The notes under the pieces are model-generated. The model was not told the DNA's origin, did not search any database, and saw nothing but the letters and a program-made list of their open reading frames with translations. From contig MU394081.1 in assembly GCA_022578605.1 (NCBI GenBank), positions 850 to 64,849 on the forward strand: 64,000 bases of DNA, given 5' to 3'. Each line of letters begins with the position of its first letter. Position 1 is the stretch's first letter. This document shows positions 1 through 12,307 of this stretch, piece after piece. Origin of the DNA: Camillea tinctor. Taxonomy: Eukaryota; Ascomycota; Sordariomycetes; Xylariales; Xylariaceae. Made by a program: the position numbers and the translations under genes.

Positions 1-86
1 TTTTTTTCATAAAACGACAAAAACCATTTCCAACCTAATATATGTTCCGTCACCCCCCCAAAACCAACTCCCCCCCCCCCCCCCCC

Positions 87-132
<46 letters not shown>

Positions 133-1311
133 TTCTATCGATATTGAATACTAGTATTGATACTATTTAGGAAGACTATGAAGAAGTAAGCAGTAGGTAT
201 GTACCTATGTTTCAATGCACGTCCACCATTCCGTATCCGCCATCTACCGGCCTGCTGTAACACCCTCCCGAGGTCCCGAGCCTTCCCAAGTGTTACCCAA
301 CTCAGCTCATCTTTACCTAATCATCCTCCTTTCTTCTATCCATGCAGCCTTTATCGTCTCCCCCAAGCCATATCTATATTAAGTATTGCCGGCACTTCCC
401 TTTCCTCTCCATTCCGGGGGTTTTTTTTTTTTTTTTTTTTTCAAAAGACCACTCCCCTCCACCACCAGAAGAAAAAGAAAAACTCATAGGTAAATTATAA
501 AATGGCGTTCGTGGCTAGGTCTCGTTATCTCCATGCATGCATTCATTCATTCGACATCTCCACCTCCACCTCCACCCGCCGCTTTCCGCCCTCCCCGTGA
601 TCCGTTCCTGACCGGCATACAGCTCACACCCTCTCCTTACCTATCTTCTCTTAGTAAAACATGCGGGTTTCTATTTCCCATTTCCCATTTCCCTATCCCA
701 TTCTATTTCCATTCTTCCCACCGTAACACATCCGTGAAACCAGAACAAACGTGCCTATGAGAGAAAAGGTGGGGGGAGGGGGGGGGGGGGGGGGGGTTGC
801 TACACACTTACACGCCCGCGACCAGGACCTCAGAGCAAGTAGGGTTACCCGAGCTAATAGCCACCGGATACATACATAGTCTAGATCAGTCCAGCCGCCA
901 ACCTATGTAGTTCGAGAAAGAAAAGAAAAGAAAAGCGCTAGGTAGCAGATAACGGGGTTTCCGGTTTCTCCTGCTTTGGATATGTTTCCGATTGGGCTGG
1001 CTTGGGATTTTGATACACAAACGCATGTGAACGCGCCCTACACACATACATACATATGATGGCTTCGTTTCGCCCATCTAATTGGAGGAGAGGTAAGGGG
1101 CAAACAAACGGGTTTCCCAGAAAGACTATATGCGTTCGTTCTCTACGGATTCTAGATGGGCCTTTTTGCATATCGATTTACTCATGACCTAACGGCGAAA
1201 GCAGAAATCGGGAATTGGGTATTATCGGTTTTTTATTTCGACCCCCCTATCAAGTGATCGAATAATTAGATATTTTGTATTTGTTTTGTTTCTCATCATC
1301 GTAACCATCCA
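1..1311. other. Gene-free left edge with long homopolymer runs
   Basis: I see no supported gene. The stretch lies downstream of the MAK11-like gene, which reads leftwards. It holds a run of 19 C directly followed by A and 38 T (70-127), a G5T21 junction (416-441) and a 19-G run (778-796). Short open frames here are low-complexity and have no recognisable domain. Confidence 0.7.
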
Positions 1312-2784
1312 CTAATCATCGCCATCATCATCGTCGTCGTCCTCCTCCTCTTCTTCGTCCTGGCTCGAAACATCCTCAAACTCATCCTCGCTCTCCTCTA
1401 CACCTTCCGGTCGGGGTATCATCACAAATGCTTCCACGCACGTAATCCGGTTGTGCGTCTCGTACGTGCCTAGTAGTTTCCCTAGCTGCTTAGGCTCTTT
1501 CGATGTCCTCCTAGCTTCCTCGAGCTCCGCTATAGCGAGCTTGAAAATGCGAAGTTTGCCGTCGCTGCTGCCAGCGGATATAACAAAATGGCTCCCCTTT
1601 TCGTCCGGAACTCTCGATATCGTGAAATCTTTAATGCGACCCTGGACCCCAGCCTCTTTACCCCCGACCTGCCCAACGAGCTTGGCAACAGGGAGCGATT
1701 CAGTTTTCTTACCCCCCTTTGGTTCACTCGTAGTCAGATCATCGCTCTTGGTAGAGAAGAACATAATCCGTCCATCTTCGGTCGCCACGGCCAGCAACGA
1801 TGAATCGCTAGCCGAGTCCGTCGTGACGTAGCAGAACTCGTGCACCTTTCTCCTCGGTTCCGGCATGACCCTGCACTTCGGCGTGCTGTCCATGCCGAAC
1901 ACCAATAAGTCCCGGTCGAATCCCACGCAGAACTCGTCCCCATCCTCCGTAGTGCCCCAAACCACCTTGCGACCCTCCCCTGTCGAATGCTTGCCCTCCC
2001 CAACCTCTTGTAGCATGTCCCGGTTGAAGTTAAGCACGCCGGCCCTCTTGGCCGTCATCAGGTTCCATAACCGCATGCATCGCTCGCCCTTGCTAACGCT
2101 GATCATGAGCTTCATGCTCGGGTGGACCGCGAAATCATTGACGCCCGCCGGCGTGCCTCCAAGGGCCGCCGTGTCGCCGCTAGGTCGGCCTAGAGGCTTC
2201 GGTATGGGGCATTTTATAGTCGATAGAAGGGACATGTCGCGGGTTCTGGTGACGGCGATGGTGGAGTCTTCGGATGCGGAGATGAGCTTCGATTTGGTCG
2301 GGAATGCCAGCTTCGTTACGTTGGACGAGTGATGCAGTAGTGTGCCCAACTCCCGGTTCTTGGGATTCTCTAGAATCTTGCGTGGCGCCACCAAAGATAG
2401 ACCATCCTCATTCTTCTTGCTAGGCGGATGCGCCGACAGATTGTACACGTTAATCCGCTCGTCGCTGCTCCCTGAGGCTAGCATGACTTTCTGTCCTTTC
2501 CCGGGTTCCGGCGCGGATGGGGGGGAGATGGCGAGACATCTGATAGCGGAAGTGTGGGCATTGAAGAGGAAAGTGTCTGCGAATTCCACCAAATCATCTT
2601 CTGAGATTGAAGCTGTCACTCCATGTAGAATGCGATCGTAAGAACCAGCAACTATTTGTATAGTCAACGGGGATTTATGTTCGTTTACTTTTACAGGCGG
2701 CGCAGAAGGTTTCGTTTTTTTCGCAGTACCAGGTTCGTGAATTCTGACACCGCTAGGCTCATCAGATCGCTTCCGTTTTACCAT
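1312..2784 (-). CDS. MAK11: MAK11/PAK1IP1-like WD40 ribosome biogenesis protein
   Basis: Intronless gene for 490 residues. The frame stays open nine bases further upstream to a TTG, but the first ATG is at 2784 and gives MVKRKRSDEP, a basic nuclear-looking N-terminus. The body has degenerate WD40 repeats: SGSSDERINVYNL, SASEDSTIAV, SVSKGERCMRLWNL, GVNDFAVHPSMKLMISVSK and SSDGKLRIFKL. It ends in a long acidic tail of Glu and Asp. Order and length match the Mak11/PAK1-interacting protein 1 family. In yeast Mak11 is a nucleolar 60S pre-ribosome factor needed for late pre-60S maturation. The acidic tail is common in ribosome assembly factors. The family call rests on the early repeats and overall layout; another nucleolar WD40 protein is the main alternative. 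Confidence 0.8.
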   Translation of the reverse strand: MVKRKRSDEPSGVRIHEPGTAKKTKPSAPPVKVNEHKSPLTIQIVAGSYDRILHGVTASISEDDLVEFADTFLFNAHTSAIRCLAISPPSAPEPGKGQKVMLASGSSDERINVYNLSAHPPSKKNEDGLSLVAPRKILENPKNRELGTLLHHSSNVTKLAFPTKSKLISASEDSTIAVTRTRDMSLLSTIKCPIPKPLGRPSGDTAALGGTPAGVNDFAVHPSMKLMISVSKGERCMRLWNLMTAKRAGVLNFNRDMLQEVGEGKHSTGEGRKVVWGTTEDGDEFCVGFDRDLLVFGMDSTPKCRVMPEPRRKVHEFCYVTTDSASDSSLLAVATEDGRIMFFSTKSDDLTTSEPKGGKKTESLPVAKLVGQVGGKEAGVQGRIKDFTISRVPDEKGSHFVISAGSSDGKLRIFKLAIAELEEARRTSKEPKQLGKLLGTYETHNRITCVEAFVMIPRPEGVEESEDEFEDVSSQDEEEEEDDDDDDGDD

Positions 2785-3875
2785 CGTATGCAATTGAGAG
2801 GTTGTTCAATGGGCTTTTCTAGAAGGAAAAAAAATTATGTAGAAAAATTTCCTCGGTTCAACTGACAAGACGATGAGAGCTTCTAAGATCCTACTAGGTT
2901 AAAGTACTTAGAAGATAAAAAATAAACTGGGCCTCTCTTATCAAATATGGGTCGTGTCGGATAACGGCTCATTGATATCCCGATATAGACATTGAGCACA
3001 AGACGAAAAGGAACACAATACAACACAACCTACTAACCCCTCGAGTTCAAAGGTCTAATTATCATATTCACTTTAAAAATAAACCACATGCCATAAAATC
3101 ATTGTTCTTCGTTTGTATTATATTTTCATGACCGATCCCATCGATAGCAGACGGTGCCAGCTCGAGATGTAGGTATGTACATGATTCTTCTATAAGCAGA
3201 CGCATTTTTCATCTGTTCATGTCTAAGTGCCCCAGCGCCAAACGAACCGCAGTGATGATGAGGACTAAGTGTCCGTACCAATAACACTAAGTGCCCCCCG
3301 AAACAACAGCGCTAATGCTTTAAACGTTGACCCCAAAGGGGGTGAAACATCTTTTTCAACTCCCCTCGGTCCCTGCGACTAGAAAGGGACTCGATGAAGT
3401 TACTATGTATGCAAATGTCCTACTAGCATTACGTTCCCGAGCCTCTATGTAATGGTCCGGGCCCGATGCTGTATGCATGGAAAAGTACCTGTAGAATATC
3501 ATCCTGACGATAAGATATGGTCCCAACAGATGGCGACCAGCTAGAAGAGAAGTTCCTCTAGTTTAGGACTTTGACCAAAGGCTACTTAATGACCGCCTCC
3601 CATGCATGCCTTATGGCAAGTTGGAATGCTTAGCTTCGTGGTGTAGCCCCAAATAAACACCAATGTCGCCCGCACAAAAATCATGACTGACCTTTTCTGT
3701 CATATGGGTTGGTCATGACTTGTCACTGCATTGGACTCATCACTGTATTCTCTAAGCCAAAGCTTGCAAGACAGCATCGTCGCGCCAGTGATGCGATTCT
3801 ATGGTATCAGCCTCCAGTGCACTCTGAAGGCGTCACTCAGCCTGTATTTACTAAACCGTCAGCTTAGCATGTCGT
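2785..3875. other. Intergenic: MAK11 upstream region and EAF1 3' region
   Basis: About 1.1 kb between two genes that both read leftwards. It must hold the 3' UTR of EAF1 and the promoter of the MAK11-like gene. No TATA box, RNA gene or repeat stands out. Confidence 0.6.
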
Positions 3876-6800
3876 TTACTTAGGCGCCGAAGGGGTAGGC
3901 GTTGCGCTTCCGCTTGAGTTTCTAAGTTGCTGTGCATTCTGCTGCGCTTGTGCCTGCGCTGCCGCTGCCGCTTGTTGCTGTTGCTGGGCTCGGAGGAGCT
4001 GAGCATATTGATGAGGGCCAGTAGCAACCGCCGCCTGTCCTGGACCCCCAGCAGCGGCGTTCATTGCTGATTGTGCGAGGTTGTTATGGCGATTCGTTAA
4101 GATCGCTGTTGCCATATTACGGACAACATCTTGAGGCGTGTTTGGACTACTTGATCTGATATGATTCTCAATCTGCTGGAGCTGCGATACGTACGTCTGG
4201 GTATGTGCCATAGACGTCGCTGGACGTGGAGATCCGGCCTGACCTGAGGTCATATTCAAACCAGCACCGGGAGGGGTTGACATTCCCGATCCATTGGCAG
4301 CATTGAACGAAGCCATCATAGCCTGCGCATTACTGAGATAATTCTTCTGGTTGATACCATTGATTGCAGCAGCACGCATAGCTGGTGGGGAGTTTTGCAT
4401 TGTCGTATTCCCTTGCTGGTTTTGCTGGCTTTGCTGAGCCTGCTGCTGTTGCTGTTGTCCATGTTGTTGCCCATGCTGTTGCCCATGCTGTTGACCATGT
4501 TGCTGACCATGCTGCTGCTGCTGCTGCTGTTGTTGTTGCTGATGCTGATGTTGATGTTGTTGCTGTTGTTGATGCTGTTGCTGCTGCTGTTGTGCTTGTT
4601 GCATTTGCACCGACCGCCTTTGCTGCTCCGAAATTTCTCGGGCTTGCATTATCATTCGATAATTGGGATTTGATGTTGGAATAGCCATCTGAGCCTGTCC
4701 ATTTACGACAGGCATTGGCACTTGAGGAGATCCATTCATCTGCATTGGCGGTACGAGTCCGCCGGCCATGTGGTTTGACCCTGTTCCGTTTGGCACTCCG
4801 TGCATAGGCATGCGCGGCCGGGCTTGACCGTTCATTGCCATCTGGTTGGCGGCGGTAGCACGGGCAAGATTCGCGTGAGGATGTGAAGCCGCCATCTGAG
4901 GCGTGTTCTGTGGCATCTGACCACCATTTGGCACACCAGCCATTGCAGGGACTTGGCCCTGTTGCTGGGCTCTTTGCATGGCAACCGCCTTTAAATCACA
5001 GTTAGCATTGTTCATTAAATCACTACCAATAGAACGTACCCTGCGCTGTGCCTCCTGGCGCTGTTGGTGCTGGAGAGCCACCCTCTCTGCGAGTCGTTCA
5101 GCCATTGCCTGATCCCTCTCCCAGCGCATGATGCTGTATTCCTTGGGGGTTTTCGTAGGCACTTTCGGTTGGGGTGCTTCATTTGCCTTCCTCATGGCTG
5201 CGAGAGAGGCGGCATGTTGCTGCTTCTGTAGTGTAGTCTCACGTTTCTTGGCTAGTTTCCTCATCGCGTCGATCATCGTCAGGTGTTTCTGGTTGCGGCG
5301 TCGCTCTACCTTCACAGGTTGGGATACGCGACGCCGCGGGAGGGGTGTGACCGGTCCATTGGGGCCTGCCTGCTGTGCTTGTTGCTGCGCCTGCTGCTGT
5401 GCAGTTTGGTTCTGCTGTTTGAGGAGTTGTTGTGCGGCTTCAATCCTATTTTGCCACAACTTGAAGTATTGAGTCTTTTGCATGTCGTGAGGAAGACCCT
5501 CAAGCATGACCCACCTTTCGAAGCACTCCCACGGTGTCCGCCGTTCAGCACCGGAAGCAAACATAGACTTCGAGGATAAAACAGTAGAGATAAGAGACCA
5601 ATTATACGAATATTCGCGCACAAGACTCTTGAGCTCATCATCCTCAGACTGCATCCACTGAGACGGGCTCCGCGATTCATAGAATGTCTGGAAGGGCATG
5701 GTGTGCTCGTTGGGGGGTCTAAATTGATGACTTGCATGCAGCCTATCCCTAATGCTCTTATTCTCCGACCGGAACAGTGCTACACCAGGGTTCTGCGGTC
5801 CGAGGCGAGGTTGTACATCACCGTCGTCGCCAAACACCACCTCATCCTCCTCTTCATCTTCTTGGATGTAGTGATACCGACTGCGCTTTTGGGGGGGCAC
5901 ACTTGGTGTCAATTCCATCTCGTTTTCGACAAATCTGCTAAGGGGCAAAGCAGGCCGTCTCCACGATGCATCAGGGTCGTACTCAGGCGCGATTAGGTCA
6001 GACTTAGGTACTTGTAGTGGTGATCCATACATAGGAAGTTCTTCAAGCAGCCGGTCTGTAGTAGGCGATGGATGAAACGAGAAGACCACGTCATTATCTG
6101 GTAAAGCAAAAATAGCAGACGGTGCTACAGTATCCAGGATATTATCATCAGGTTCATCATCTGGTTCTAACGGTGAGTCGGATTCTGCCGATGGAATGAG
6201 ATCCGGCGTGGGGTGGCTTTCTGGGTCATGAGAATCTCCCATTTTGGTATCTTCGTTGTCTGGTGAGATAAGAGGCGGTATGACCGCATTGACTTGCATC
6301 TCGATACGTTCCTCATCTGAAGCAGATACCCATTCAGCACAGGCATAGGCAAGGTTACGTGCCGCTGCCATTTTCCACTTTCGTTCTTCCCGAAAATCTG
6401 TCCGCATCCACTTCATCTCTTTCAGTAGCACATCCCAATGGCATGGCTGGCGGGTAGGTTCAGGGCAACGCTTGGGCTGACGTAACGACCACTTATCATG
6501 ATGCTGAAGATGATAAACTCTCCGCAATACGCGGCATGCCTGATGATCCAATATTTGCGTATAAGAATCCGGAGTAGAGACGGTTTTGTGGGCTTGATGC
6601 AGAATCTGATCCAAAGGCTTCATCCATTTCGAGCCCGACGCAAATGTACTGACGAAGAGAGGCGTGAAATAGTCGTCGCTAGGGATTTGACCCGGCTTCG
6701 ATTTCTGAACTAGAGATTTGGTTGAATCTGTAGCACGTGAAGGTTGCTTGCCAAATATCACAGTCGACAATTTACTCTTCTCTTTAGCCTTGGCTTTTTG

Positions 6801-8870
6801 GATCAGACTGCGGGAGCGCATTTTTGACGACTGAGATGTTGGCGTGATAGGTGTTGCCTGGGACAAGGCTAAATCCGCAAGTGACGGCTTTGGCTTTGCT
6901 CCTAAAATCTCAGAGACGGGCTTTTGCAAGGCAACATCTGTGACGCCTTCGGTTGTACGGTAGTCCAACGGATGGGGAGCAACCGAGGCCGGGGTGGCAG
7001 GGGAATTGGAGGGCTCATGCTGTTCTGGGACTTTGACCAAATCCACAGGGCTTTTCGAGGCTGTAGATTCGGTAGTTATGATCTGAGTGGTGGTATCCTT
7101 GCTATCATCGATATCCATGCTCATCTCCTCAGACACCTTCGGCGGTAGGTGATTGGCAACGTCTGCAGGTAAAATGGGATGCTCTGGTGGAGTGCGAGAT
7201 GAATCCTTCCTATCCCCCAAACCATCAACCCCTGGTGATTTCCCGTCATGCGCAGCTGCAGCAGTTTGGATCGTAGGCAGCTGTGCATTTTCTCTCCGTA
7301 CCGAGCTCTGGCTGCTGTTCTCTTTCATTCCCATATTGGCAGGCCTTTCCAGAATCGCACCTGACGAGTTGGTCGTTGATGGCGCTTCGACTTGTGGGGG
7401 AATCCTTTCAGGTACCGAAGCCAACCCAGGTCCAAGTCCAGGTCCAAGTCCAGGTCCAAGTCCAGGTCCAGGTCCAGGCCCGGGTCCGGGTCTGTTTCCA
7501 GATCTAGATCCATCATCCAACACAATATTCCGTGGCTGCGACGGTGCAGAGAAACCCTCCATAGCCCTACTTTCAACCTTCTCCTCCACCTTGCCAGAAA
7601 ATGGGACGCCTTCGTGATCGGGACTAGTATTTGTCGATGTATCGAGAACAGCTGGCGTCGTAGCAGTCTGAGTCGTGGAGCCTGGAGATGATAAAGTGTC
7701 GGTTGGGATTTGACGGGCGATATCTGGTTGGGGCGAGGGATGAGCCAAAGAACTAACTGCCTCTGGTTCTCTAGCTAATGGGGAGTCGACATCCATCGGC
7801 GTACCATGTGCCGGTTCTGGTTCTGGACGAGTTGCATGCGAAGGACCAATGTCTCGCGGAGTGGTCGGAAGTTTCTGGGATGGCGCAGGATGCGGTACAC
7901 TTGATAAACCGTTTGATAAATTTGTTTCGACCTGGGGCACTGCCATTTGTCTGCTGTCTTGAGCTATTTTGTCCTTCGGATCCTCCACCTTAGGTTTGGC
8001 AATGGGCTGCTCATTGGCTGTGGGAGCTGTCAAAGTTGGTCTTGTGGATGGAAGGGCAACAGGGTCCTTAGAGAAATCGGCATGAGGGTGTTTTATACTT
8101 CCAGTAGCTTCCGATTGTGGTGGGACGGAGACAGGTGCATTAACACCAGCACCAGCACCGACACCGACACCTACTCGCGGAACCACAGCTGGTGGTGGCG
8201 GAACTATCGACGACGACGACGATTGCGGAATATCGGTTGCATTTTGCTTAGCTGGAGCTGGACTTGGAGCTACACCTGGAGTCGAAGCAGGAACAGAAAC
8301 ATTCTCGTTCGGCGCAAAGGTTACAGGTACATTTAGTGTAGGTTGTCGGACGTATTCAGGACGTGGTTTTTGTCGTGCAGGAATATTTAACTCGTTAAGT
8401 CGTCTTCCTCTAGAATCACCACGATTAATAACACTGCTTGTTAGCCAACGGGCACCACCACGATCACGATCACGATCAAGATCAAAACCACAACCACAAC
8501 CACAACCGGGTCAAAACAGTCCAGACCACTTAGACAGGATAAAAAGATGATAGAGGTAAAAGACAGAAAAAAACATACTGCAAGATATCGCAACCCTCTA
8601 GAAACAGTGATTCGGCCGGGTTGGTAGGTTGCGCGTCTGGATCCGCGAAACTACGCTTTGGCAGGGAATCAGGACTAGCCGTGACCTCGTAGAGGATGCA
8701 TAGCTTTCTCTTGCGCGACCGTGCGATTGCACTGAATAACGTCAACACCCCGAAAAATATATCATAACTATCGGAAGAACGAGCTCTATCGAATGATATA
8801 TATCTTACCTGCATTCTGCCCGCTTTGATTGCAGAAGCCGTGTGCGGTCGGCGGGCACGACCTCAGTCAT
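3876..8870 (-). CDS. EAF1: NuA4 histone acetyltransferase scaffold EAF1/VID21 (HSA + SANT)
   Basis: Three exons: 8870-8809, 8731-8579 and 8433-3876, giving 1590 residues. Introns are 8808-8732 (GTAAGA...CAG) and 8578-8434 (GTATGT...CTAAC...CAG). The long frame alone would begin at a GTG (8186). The spliced start MTEVVPADRTRLLQSKRAE, followed by SRKRKLCILYE and RRLNELNIPARQKPRPEY, is the typical Vid21 N-terminus. An HSA helix lies near residues 735-785 (HWDVLLKEMKWMRTDF, RKWKMAAARNLAYACAEWV). A SANT/Myb domain lies near 990-1045 (WMQSEDDELKSLVREYSYNW, WECFERWVMLEG). The C-terminal third is Gln-rich. In yeast Eaf1 is the platform that holds NuA4 together; HSA binds actin/Arp4 and SANT contacts histone tails. 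Residues between about 150 and 650 are Pro/Ser/Thr-rich and low-complexity. The gene diverges from SPP2 across a 2.3 kb intergenic region. Confidence 0.92.
4438..4606 (-). repeat. Coding CAG/CAA-type repeat (poly-Gln and HGQQ units) in EAF1
   Basis: An imperfect trinucleotide and 12-nt repeat. On the minus strand it encodes Gln runs interrupted by His and five tandem HGQQ units. Gln is encoded by mixed CAG and CAA, with occasional CAT/CAC codons. It stays in frame with EAF1, so length changes in multiples of three would be tolerated. Confidence 0.85.
7429..7495 (-). repeat. Coding GP/GL hexa- to dodecanucleotide repeat in EAF1
   Basis: A tandem array built on the plus-strand unit GGTCCA with variants GGTCCAAGTCCA. 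Read on the minus strand it encodes alternating Gly-Pro and then Gly-Leu-Gly-Pro units within the disordered N-terminal half of EAF1. Confidence 0.8.
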
Positions 8871-11185
8871 AGCATCGATGGCTGCGACATCCGTTTTACA
8901 TGAAAACGGATGGTTCTCCAGGCTTAATCGGGTCTCTGGAGATGAAAGAGACCTTTTTAAGAGATGGAATTGATGTGGTGGTGGTGCACGAATTGAATGA
9001 ATTTTTATGGTCGTGATGCAAAATGTAGTAGGTTTTTTCTTAAGACGCCCGGTGAAGCAGTTTTTGGTAACCTTCTTTTTACTTTTTGCCTAGAAGATTT
9101 TTAGTTTAGCGGTCTATGGGTGCTTGCTAGGCCAAATTGCACTTAAGGTTAGGGGGGGAGGGAAGAGAAGGAAAGAAGGAGGGGAGGGAAACAGACGCTC
9201 GGGTACGGAGAGTAGGTAGCTAGGTGGACTGTACTGTACTTACCTTAGTAGGTTATGTTCAATGTTGTGTGTTGTGTATGTATGTATGTACCTAAGATAC
9301 TTGATTGTTGAATGCAGCCAAAAAAGCGCGCTGGTAGGTGCGTACGGATTCCACTTGAATTGCTACTACCTACCTAGGTACTAAGGCCAGACCTCTTTAT
9401 TAACCTAGGTGTGTATGTACACATCTACATAACCTACATATATTCAGTACCTAACTTTACCTACACAGCTACATACTTACTACCTACACCGATGTTCTTC
9501 CCCCTTCCATCCCATCTATTCCCAAAGTTCCAACTTCTTCATAAGTATGTACCTACTTAGGTAGTTCTTAGTGTATCTTTCAAACTTTTTTTTTAATACT
9601 TGCGTCTTTAAAGTTGCATCGGTGAACTAAAACAAACCAAAAACTAATTGACAACCAAATACTGTGCCTATTGACCTAAGTAATTCTATTGTTATTATGA
9701 TTGATGGTATATGCCATTGGCACGTCATTATGTGACGCGAACTCGTGATGTAATCGGTATAGAGAAGGTATTCTTATATACTACTAATTTCTACCTAGTA
9801 GCTAGTTATACAATAGTAGGCATGAATCCTACACGGATTGTACTAATATGTATAGTAAGTACATTAATAAGTACCTACCTACCATGCAACCTTCTAGGTT
9901 AATTGTTCAGAAAATACCAACGCAACGCGTCGAAATATCTCACTTGGAAATGAGACATCACCTTAATACATATAACAAGCGGTTATGAGTGAACATTGAA
10001 GCATACAACAGTGCTCAGCCTACATCAACATTCCGATGCACTTTCACACGCATCCACGTATAATACATATCAATTTATTTATACATACATCTACACATTG
10101 ATATAAATTAAAGTAACATTTGAATGGAATGCGAATTCGCCTCTTTACGAGTGCATCTCACTTGCTTGACAAGTTTTCTTTGAATTTCTTCAAGGAGTTA
10201 AAGCTATGATAAGAGTAGGAGGGGAGGGACAACTTTGTGGGCAATCAATACTACCCGAGGGCTTACACCTACTACCTATATCTATAAAACTAGTTTTCGA
10301 GTGCTATACAAATCATTAAACATAAAGTAGGGGATGTCGGGTGCATGTCTAATTAAGTAATGGTATTTCTTAGCAATTTCTAAACATTCGACAAAACCAA
10401 GTCAAACTATTATCCTATCAGGTACTACAGGTAATTCAATAAGCAAGACCACCATAAAGGTTCTCATTATTGAATAGTACCTAGCTCGGTATCTAGGCAG
10501 CTAGATAACCTACCGGCGGACTTTGTTCGCGGTGATTGAAATCAACCCGAACGTCCGTTTTCGTATAAGTGAAATAACCAGTGTCACACTTTACGGTTAA
10601 GTTAGGAGTGTCGACAACTAGCAAAAGGGAAGGCATTGAAAAGGTTTGATATTGGCGCTAATACTAGGTATGTAAGTAGTTATAGGTATATAAAATATTG
10701 AAATGTTTAAAAGGATATTTTATATACTTGAGGTTATATGAAAATGGAATACGTGTCTATCTTAGTATACGCTAAATACATAGTATACATTCTTTTTTTT
10801 ATTCTTTTTTTTTGTTCCTCAATCAATCAAATTCTGAACTGCGTCGATGGGAGCCTATGATTAGATAGTAGTACAGTAAAATGGACCCCGTCCACTTATC
10901 TTATCAGCTTATCTTCTTATCTAGGTATTCTTATCTAATTTACACACCATATGGAGTACCCCTGTCTACTTAGGTACCTGTAGGGTATCCACTCATTCAA
11001 AGTGGCTGACGTAATATGACAGTGTACCTAGGTATACCAGGTATCTTCGTACCTATAACCTGAACTTTACATATATTTTTGCCTCCGTCTTATTAAGTTC
11101 ACGTAGATTAATACTCATCCATCACCCCAAGCCGTGTCGCCCCGTCCATCTCTTACCACCTCCACCGCCATATTGAGATGCCAAC
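8871..11185. other. Divergent intergenic region EAF1/SPP2
   Basis: A 2.3 kb AT-rich region serving two promoters that point away from each other. It contains many short TAGGTA/ACCTAGGT motifs (9220-9560, 10480-10510, 10960-11060) and a cluster of GATA-factor sites. I see no coding gene or RNA gene. Confidence 0.6.
10896..10936. promoter_or_regulatory. Cluster of five GATA-factor motifs upstream of SPP2
   Basis: Five TATC (GATA on the other strand) cores, four of them CTTATC or TTATC, occur within 41 bp, about 250 bp before the SPP2 start. GATA factors of the AreA/Nit2, SreA and WC type bind closely spaced HGATAR sites. That this cluster is functional is inference. Confidence 0.35.
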
Positions 11186-12307
11186 ATGTCCGAATCCGCT
11201 TCCTCTTCTCAAGCACCGCGCATAGCTATTAAATTCGGAGCCTCATCTTCTTCTGCCCCAAAATCTACCAATGGAGCAAGAAAGCCGAGTCAATCCCAGC
11301 CACCCTCATCGTTGGGCAAACGCCAACGCCCACACGCGCTAAACCACCAGTCTGATTCTGAGGATGACGATGACGAAGACACCGGCAGACATGAAGCCAT
11401 CACCTCACTTGGCACCGATCTACCTACCCGCGAAGCGAAAAAACGAAACGCCGACACCTCGAAATCGGGGCGCGCCAATGCTCCATACGTGATTGGCGGC
11501 CATAAGAATCGTGATTGGAAAGCTGAGTTAAGGGCGCAAAGAGGCACAGGAAATCCTCGACGCGACGAGCCTCGAGAAGACAGTTCTAAGGATACAGAGC
11601 CTGCCGACCAAGACAAACAAATCAAATGGGGTTTGAATGTATCGAAGAAGCCTACGGAGGAGGAAGCTGCACACTCAGATGCCGATGTGTCAGGAAAGCA
11701 GGACACCAGTGCAGCGGGGCCAGAAGCGCAGCCCTCAGACGATACTCGGCAACATCCTCAGGACGACGACAAAGACGCTATTGATGCTCTTCTCGGGAAG
11801 AAACGCAATCCGGCGAAAGATCTTGTTATCAAGGGTAGTCGGGGAAATAGCGAGTCCACAAGCATGCCTACGGAAATGTCAGAACAAGACTCCTACCAGC
11901 GAGCCATGCAAGAAGCAGCGGAGGTATCAACGATAGAGGAATATAATGAAATACCTGAGGGGGAGTTTGGCGCCGCCATGTTACGTGGAATGGGTTGGAA
12001 AGGCGAGGACATCGGGTCCAAGCCTAAGGAAGTGAAACGGAGACCTCATCTCATGGGGTTAGGCTCTAAAGAAGACGAGGAAATCAGGAAAGGAGAACTG
12101 GCTAGAAAACATGGCCATCGGGAACGTCGACCCCGTCTAGATGAATATAAGAGGGATCGCGAAAAGCAGAGACGAGATCGTGACGATCGCTACAGGGATA
12201 GTTACAAATCCGAACGTGAGCGTGAGCGCGAGCGGCACTCCAATAGCTACGATCATAGGCATGGAGATCGACATCGAGATCGGGATAGCCATCGGCATCG
12301 TAGTTGA
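11186..12307 (+). CDS. SPP2: SPP2/GPKOW-like G-patch pre-mRNA splicing factor
   Basis: Intronless gene of 373 residues starting at an ATG after CCAAC. The N-terminus has IAIKFG, a short motif typical of this family. Residues 30-240 are charged and disordered. The conserved block lies at about residues 250-305: IPEGEFGAAMLRGMGW, then GEDIGSKPKEVKRRP and HLMGLGSKEDEE. This is the Spp2/GPKOW version of a G-patch, which in yeast recruits and stimulates the helicase Prp2 for catalytic activation of the spliceosome. The C-terminus is an RD/RE/RH-rich tail of about 70 residues, as in SR-type splicing proteins. The only serious alternative is another G-patch protein, but the EFGAAMLRGMGW signature favours Spp2. 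Confidence 0.88.
   Translation: MSESASSSQAPRIAIKFGASSSSAPKSTNGARKPSQSQPPSSLGKRQRPHALNHQSDSEDDDDEDTGRHEAITSLGTDLPTREAKKRNADTSKSGRANAPYVIGGHKNRDWKAELRAQRGTGNPRRDEPREDSSKDTEPADQDKQIKWGLNVSKKPTEEEAAHSDADVSGKQDTSAAGPEAQPSDDTRQHPQDDDKDAIDALLGKKRNPAKDLVIKGSRGNSESTSMPTEMSEQDSYQRAMQEAAEVSTIEEYNEIPEGEFGAAMLRGMGWKGEDIGSKPKEVKRRPHLMGLGSKEDEEIRKGELARKHGHRERRPRLDEYKRDREKQRRDRDDRYRDSYKSERERERERHSNSYDHRHGDRHRDRDSHRHRS

Noticed and set aside
3240..3300. Possible C/D-box snoRNA from an ATGATGA at about 3254
   Set aside because: No D box at suitable distance and no terminal stem.
8184..8186. GTG at 8186 as the start of EAF1, and TTG at 2793 as the start of MAK11
   Set aside because: Neither is an ATG. Spliced upstream exons (EAF1) and the next ATG (MAK11, 2784) give family-typical N-termini.
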